DNA of 64,000 nt. Origin: Roseiarcus sp963794155 (lineage in GTDB: Bacteria; Pseudomonadota; Alphaproteobacteria; Rhizobiales; Beijerinckiaceae). The position numbers were made by a program, and so were the translations under genes. The notes beneath the pieces were generated by a model that was not told the origin of the DNA, ran no database searches, and was given only the letters and a program-made list of their open reading frames with translations. The DNA lies in assembly GCA_963794155.1 (NCBI GenBank), contig CAWCCX010000010.1, positions 244,162 through 308,161 of the forward strand. Direction: 5' to 3'. Within the stretch, counting starts at the first letter, position 1. The number at the start of each line of letters is the position of its first letter. This document shows, piece after piece, positions 61,562 through 64,000 of this stretch.

Positions 61562-62131
61562 CTCGACCCCCCCCTTACGGCTCCTCGCCCCTGCCCTCGC
61601 AAGGAACGTGCCTTTGCTGGCCGTCATCAGCCGGCGGCGCTCTGATCTATCGGCAAGCGAAGCAGCCAACGACGATCCGCGCCGGCACGGCCGGATCCGC
61701 GGCTATGAAGAAGACCAGCCGAGGCTCGATCGCGACGAGTTCCGGCCGCGGTGAGAGCGGATAGATGGGAGAGCGCGCGATTCGGGCGTCGCCGCCTCAT
61801 CGGTTTCTACCCGAGCCCAAGCCACGATGTCTGCGAACCCCCGGCTTCGGCTGCCCATCGCCTGGATTTTGCTGCCGATATTATATGCTGCGGTGCACAG
61901 CGAGCGGGCGATCGCACAAGTCGGCGTCGCGTGGTCAATCGGACCAGGGAAATCCAAGCCCGCGCCGTGATTGTCAGCGGCGCGTAAGCGACAGTTTAAC
62001 GTCAATCTCGCGTGGCCGGACAAGGGTTCGAACAATTCATAAAGATGCATCCGTATGGGTTCATCGAGGCAGTTCTGAGTGGACCCGTTTGCCGTCCTCC
62101 CCGCGCGAATCGTCATGGCGGCAAACGACTT
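61562..62131. other. Gap of 570 bp without a convincing gene
   Basis: Open frames on both strands lack ribosome sites and family features. It presumably holds the promoter of the hydrolase-permease operon on the left side. Confidence 0.4.
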
Positions 62132-62581
62132 TCACTTTAGCGTGGACATCACAACGTACGAAGTGATGTGCGCCACGCCGGGCAGCGTCGTAAGGCAATC
62201 GGCGTGGAAGGTCTCGTAGCTCGCCAGATCCGAGACCGCGACCCGAAGCAGGTAGTCGAAGGCGCCGGCGATGTGGTGCACCTCGAGTATTCCGGGAAGC
62301 TGTATGACGGCTTTCTGAAAGGCTTGAACGTCGCTGCGCACGTGACGCTCCAACTGCACGGCGGCGAAGACTGTGAATGACCGACCGAGAACTGCCGGGT
62401 CGATGTCAGCGCGGTAGCCCCGAATTATGCCACGCTGTTCCAGTTCTCGCTGTCGGCGCTGACAACTCGATGGCGATAGGCCGACGACCTCGGCAAGTTC
62501 GATGCTGGTTTTTCGCCCATCTCCTTGCAGGGCGTGCATAATTTTCTCGTCAAATAGATCAACCTCGCCGACTTTACCCAT
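62132..62581 (-). CDS. Lrp/AsnC family regulator
   Basis: 149 residues. The N-terminal HTH reads FDEKIMHALQGDGRKTSIEL then AEVVGLSPSSCQRRQRELEQ and RGIIRGYRADIDP. The C-terminal RAM domain includes FAAVQLERHVRSDVQAFQKA, LEVHHIAGAFDYLLRVAVSD and VAHITSYVVMSTLK. Divergent from a methionine gamma-lyase-type gene 94 bp away, it is very likely that gene's amino-acid-responsive regulator. Confidence 0.93.
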   Translation of the reverse strand: MGKVGEVDLFDEKIMHALQGDGRKTSIELAEVVGLSPSSCQRRQRELEQRGIIRGYRADIDPAVLGRSFTVFAAVQLERHVRSDVQAFQKAVIQLPGILEVHHIAGAFDYLLRVAVSDLASYETFHADCLTTLPGVAHITSYVVMSTLK

Positions 62582-62675
62582 CGATATGGTTCTCTGCGCT
62601 CAATTTCAAAGAGTTTCGGCTCCTAGGTTCGCATATCCTGCAAGGCTGCGAAAGCTATTTACGGGACGAAGAGCG
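62582..62675. promoter_or_regulatory. Divergent promoter region, Lrp/AsnC regulator and gamma-lyase-type gene
   Basis: The 94-bp gap is AT-rich in the middle and must carry both promoters. No clear palindrome stands out. Confidence 0.35.
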
Positions 62676-63881
62676 ATGAGGGAAAATACTTACGGGATCG
62701 ACACTCGGCTTCAACATCCGAGGATCGGGGCGGCGTCAGGCGGTGAACCCGTAAGTCCACCTGTGTATCAAAGCTCGACCTACGTCCTGCCAACCCCGGA
62801 ACTTGGGGCTGAAATCGCGGCCAGCTGGCACCCGCAACGCTTCTATACCCGGTATGGCTCGCCCAATGTCGCGCATGTCGAGGCGATTGTCGCTGATCTG
62901 GAGGGGGCCGAGAGCGCGGTCGCCGTCGGCTCCGGCATGGCGGCGATTGCGGCGGCAATCCTAAGCAACGTGCGCGCGGGTGATCACGTCGTCGCGCAAA
63001 CCGCACACTATACCGCAGCGCTTACCCTTCTCACCGAATGGCTGCCGCGACAGGGCGTGGAAGTCACGCAGGTCGACCAGACCGACATCGAAGCGTTCCG
63101 CCAAGCGATTGGCCCCAGGACGCGCGTCGTCTACACCGAGACTCCAACCAATCCGACCATGGCGCTGACGGACCTCCAGGCTGTTTCGGCGGTCGCCCGC
63201 GCGCAGGGCGCGATCGTAGTCACGGACAACACGTTTGCTTCGAGCTTCAATCAGCGTCCGCTTGCTCTCGGGGTCGACCTCGTTGTGCACTCGGCCACAA
63301 AGTACCTCAACGGCCACAGCGATGTGACTGCGGGTGTCGTCGCCGGGTCGCGCAAGCTTATCGAGCCGGTTTGGGAATATGCGCGTGTGCATGGTCCTGT
63401 GCTGCATCCAATGGAGGCGTGGCTGCTCGGACGCGGGCTCAAGACCTATGCGCTGCGTCTGCGCCAGCACAATCAAACGGGGGTCTTGGTGGCCGACGCG
63501 CTTGCGAAGGCGAGCGGCGTCGCGAAGGTCTACTACCCGGGCCTCGCCTCGCATCCGCAGCACGAACTCGCGCGACGGCAAATGTTAGGGGGTTATGGCG
63601 GGATGCTGTCCTTCGAAGTTGCGGGCCCGACGTGGGAAGAACGCTTCAAACGGGCTCAGACCCTGTTGAGGAATGTTCGCCTATGCACGTCGGCCGCCAG
63701 CCTCGGTGGTACCGAGACTTTGATTACACACCCCGCCTCGATGATCTTCTCACATCAATCGCCCGATCAGCTTGCTGCCGCCGGCGTCGAACCGGGCCTG
63801 CTGCGGCTGTCCGTTGGTATGGAGCATCACCAAGATATCGTGGACGATCTTACTTTTGCGCTTTCAAGCGTCCACCGCTGA
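62676..63881 (+). CDS. Methionine gamma-lyase/cystathionine gamma-synthase family PLP enzyme
   Basis: 401 residues from ATG 62676 (MRENTYGIDTRLQHPRIGAA). Fold-type I motifs: PVSPPVYQSSTYVLPT, FYTRYGSPNVAHVEAIVADL, VAVGSGMAAIAAAILS, and the PLP-lysine motif VVHSATKYLNGHSDVTAG. C-terminal SLGGTETLITHPASM is typical. Such enzymes cleave methionine or homocysteine, or make cystathionine. The divergent Lrp/AsnC regulator favours a catabolic, amino-acid-induced role. A frame open upstream to 62502 overlaps the regulator and is unlikely to be used. Confidence 0.9.
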   Translation: MRENTYGIDTRLQHPRIGAASGGEPVSPPVYQSSTYVLPTPELGAEIAASWHPQRFYTRYGSPNVAHVEAIVADLEGAESAVAVGSGMAAIAAAILSNVRAGDHVVAQTAHYTAALTLLTEWLPRQGVEVTQVDQTDIEAFRQAIGPRTRVVYTETPTNPTMALTDLQAVSAVARAQGAIVVTDNTFASSFNQRPLALGVDLVVHSATKYLNGHSDVTAGVVAGSRKLIEPVWEYARVHGPVLHPMEAWLLGRGLKTYALRLRQHNQTGVLVADALAKASGVAKVYYPGLASHPQHELARRQMLGGYGGMLSFEVAGPTWEERFKRAQTLLRNVRLCTSAASLGGTETLITHPASMIFSHQSPDQLAAAGVEPGLLRLSVGMEHHQDIVDDLTFALSSVHR

Positions 63882-64000
63882 AGAGCTGCGCCGACCAACC
63901 GAGAAAAACTCTTCTCACCGTGTGATCAATGACGCGGTCCGATATTGCCATCCTCGCAGAAGGAGCGCCCAGTTTCGTTCTGGAGCGGTGGAGGATTTGG

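Noticed and set aside
61703..62116. 137-residue minus-strand ORF in the gap before the Lrp gene
   Set aside because: No ribosome site, no family features, and it continues over the likely promoter area.
63929..64000. Possible start of another plus-strand gene (MTRSDIAILAEGAP)
   Set aside because: The frame is open to the window edge, but there is no ribosome site and only 24 codons are visible.

Overview
This is a high-GC chromosomal segment of an alphaproteobacterium, most likely Hyphomicrobiales. The lineage call rests on DUF2865, DUF882 and DUF1906-type proteins, an Omp25-like beta-barrel, an OpgG/MdoG protein with a twin-arginine leader, and two CUT2 sugar importers. A narrower placement (Beijerinckiaceae or Methylocystaceae) is only an impression. 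Several otherwise intact housekeeping-type genes carry single-base frameshifts (DUF1906-like gene, pepF, DUF882 gene, a hybrid kinase). This suggests residual indel errors in the assembly as much as real decay.

Layout, 1-13.8 kb: a partial monooxygenase-like gene, a DUF1801 gene, a frameshifted DUF1906-like gene, an M3 oligopeptidase (pepF), an NtrC-type sigma-54 response regulator, an L,D-transpeptidase and a DUF882 cell-wall protein. A redox cluster follows (wrbA, DoxX, RutE-like nitroreductase, NADPH-FMN reductase) with a divergent LysR regulator, then a DUF2865 protein. 13.8-21.1 kb: an orphan TAXI solute-binding protein and a complete CUT2 importer (binding protein, ATPase, two permeases) with a GntR/FadR-type regulator and a textbook operator. 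21.1-32.2 kb: gene-end relics, an AhpD-like protein, rpsA, two unknown genes, an alpha/beta hydrolase and a very large frameshifted hybrid histidine kinase. 32.2-36.5 kb is a gene-poor accessory stretch. It has a tandem pair of small membrane proteins resembling the Pycsar effector (DUF5706/PycTM) fold, an epimerase 3' fragment, intergenic hairpin repeats, a secreted protein and a CPBP protease. 36.5-43.3 kb: a second CUT2 importer with a palindromic operator, a 22-bp tandem repeat array, opgG and an outer-membrane barrel protein.

43.38-58.23 kb is a 14.8-kb integrated element in tRNA-Phe(GAA), bounded by a 49-bp direct repeat (48/49 identical) of the tRNA 3' half. From right to left it carries a tyrosine integrase, an AlpA-like regulator, a tightly overlapped replication/recombination operon (small ORF, RuvC-like nuclease, SSB-like protein, RepA-like ATPase) and a terminase pair. 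Next come two coiled-coil proteins and a structural-type gene broken by an in-frame TGA. The left arm is AT-richer cargo: secreted proteins, an Xre regulator with divergent operators, an IS5/IS427-type insertion, and a membrane coiled-coil protein. I see no portal, capsid or tail genes, so this is either a phage-satellite-like element or a strongly deleted prophage.

58.2-64 kb: a decayed AraC regulator and an autotransporter fragment at the island edge. Then come an NCS2-type permease, a biuret-hydrolase-like cysteine hydrolase and a coupled small ORF, and finally an Lrp/AsnC regulator divergent from a methionine gamma-lyase-type enzyme.

A recurring oddity: at three loci (pepF, rpsA, and the second binding protein) a diverged copy of only the gene's 3' end (with a terminator-type hairpin in two of the three) lies 1.0-1.3 kb downstream of the real end, with unrelated genes in between. 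Other 3'-end-only fragments (alcohol dehydrogenase, epimerase, autotransporter) occur in the same accessory gaps.
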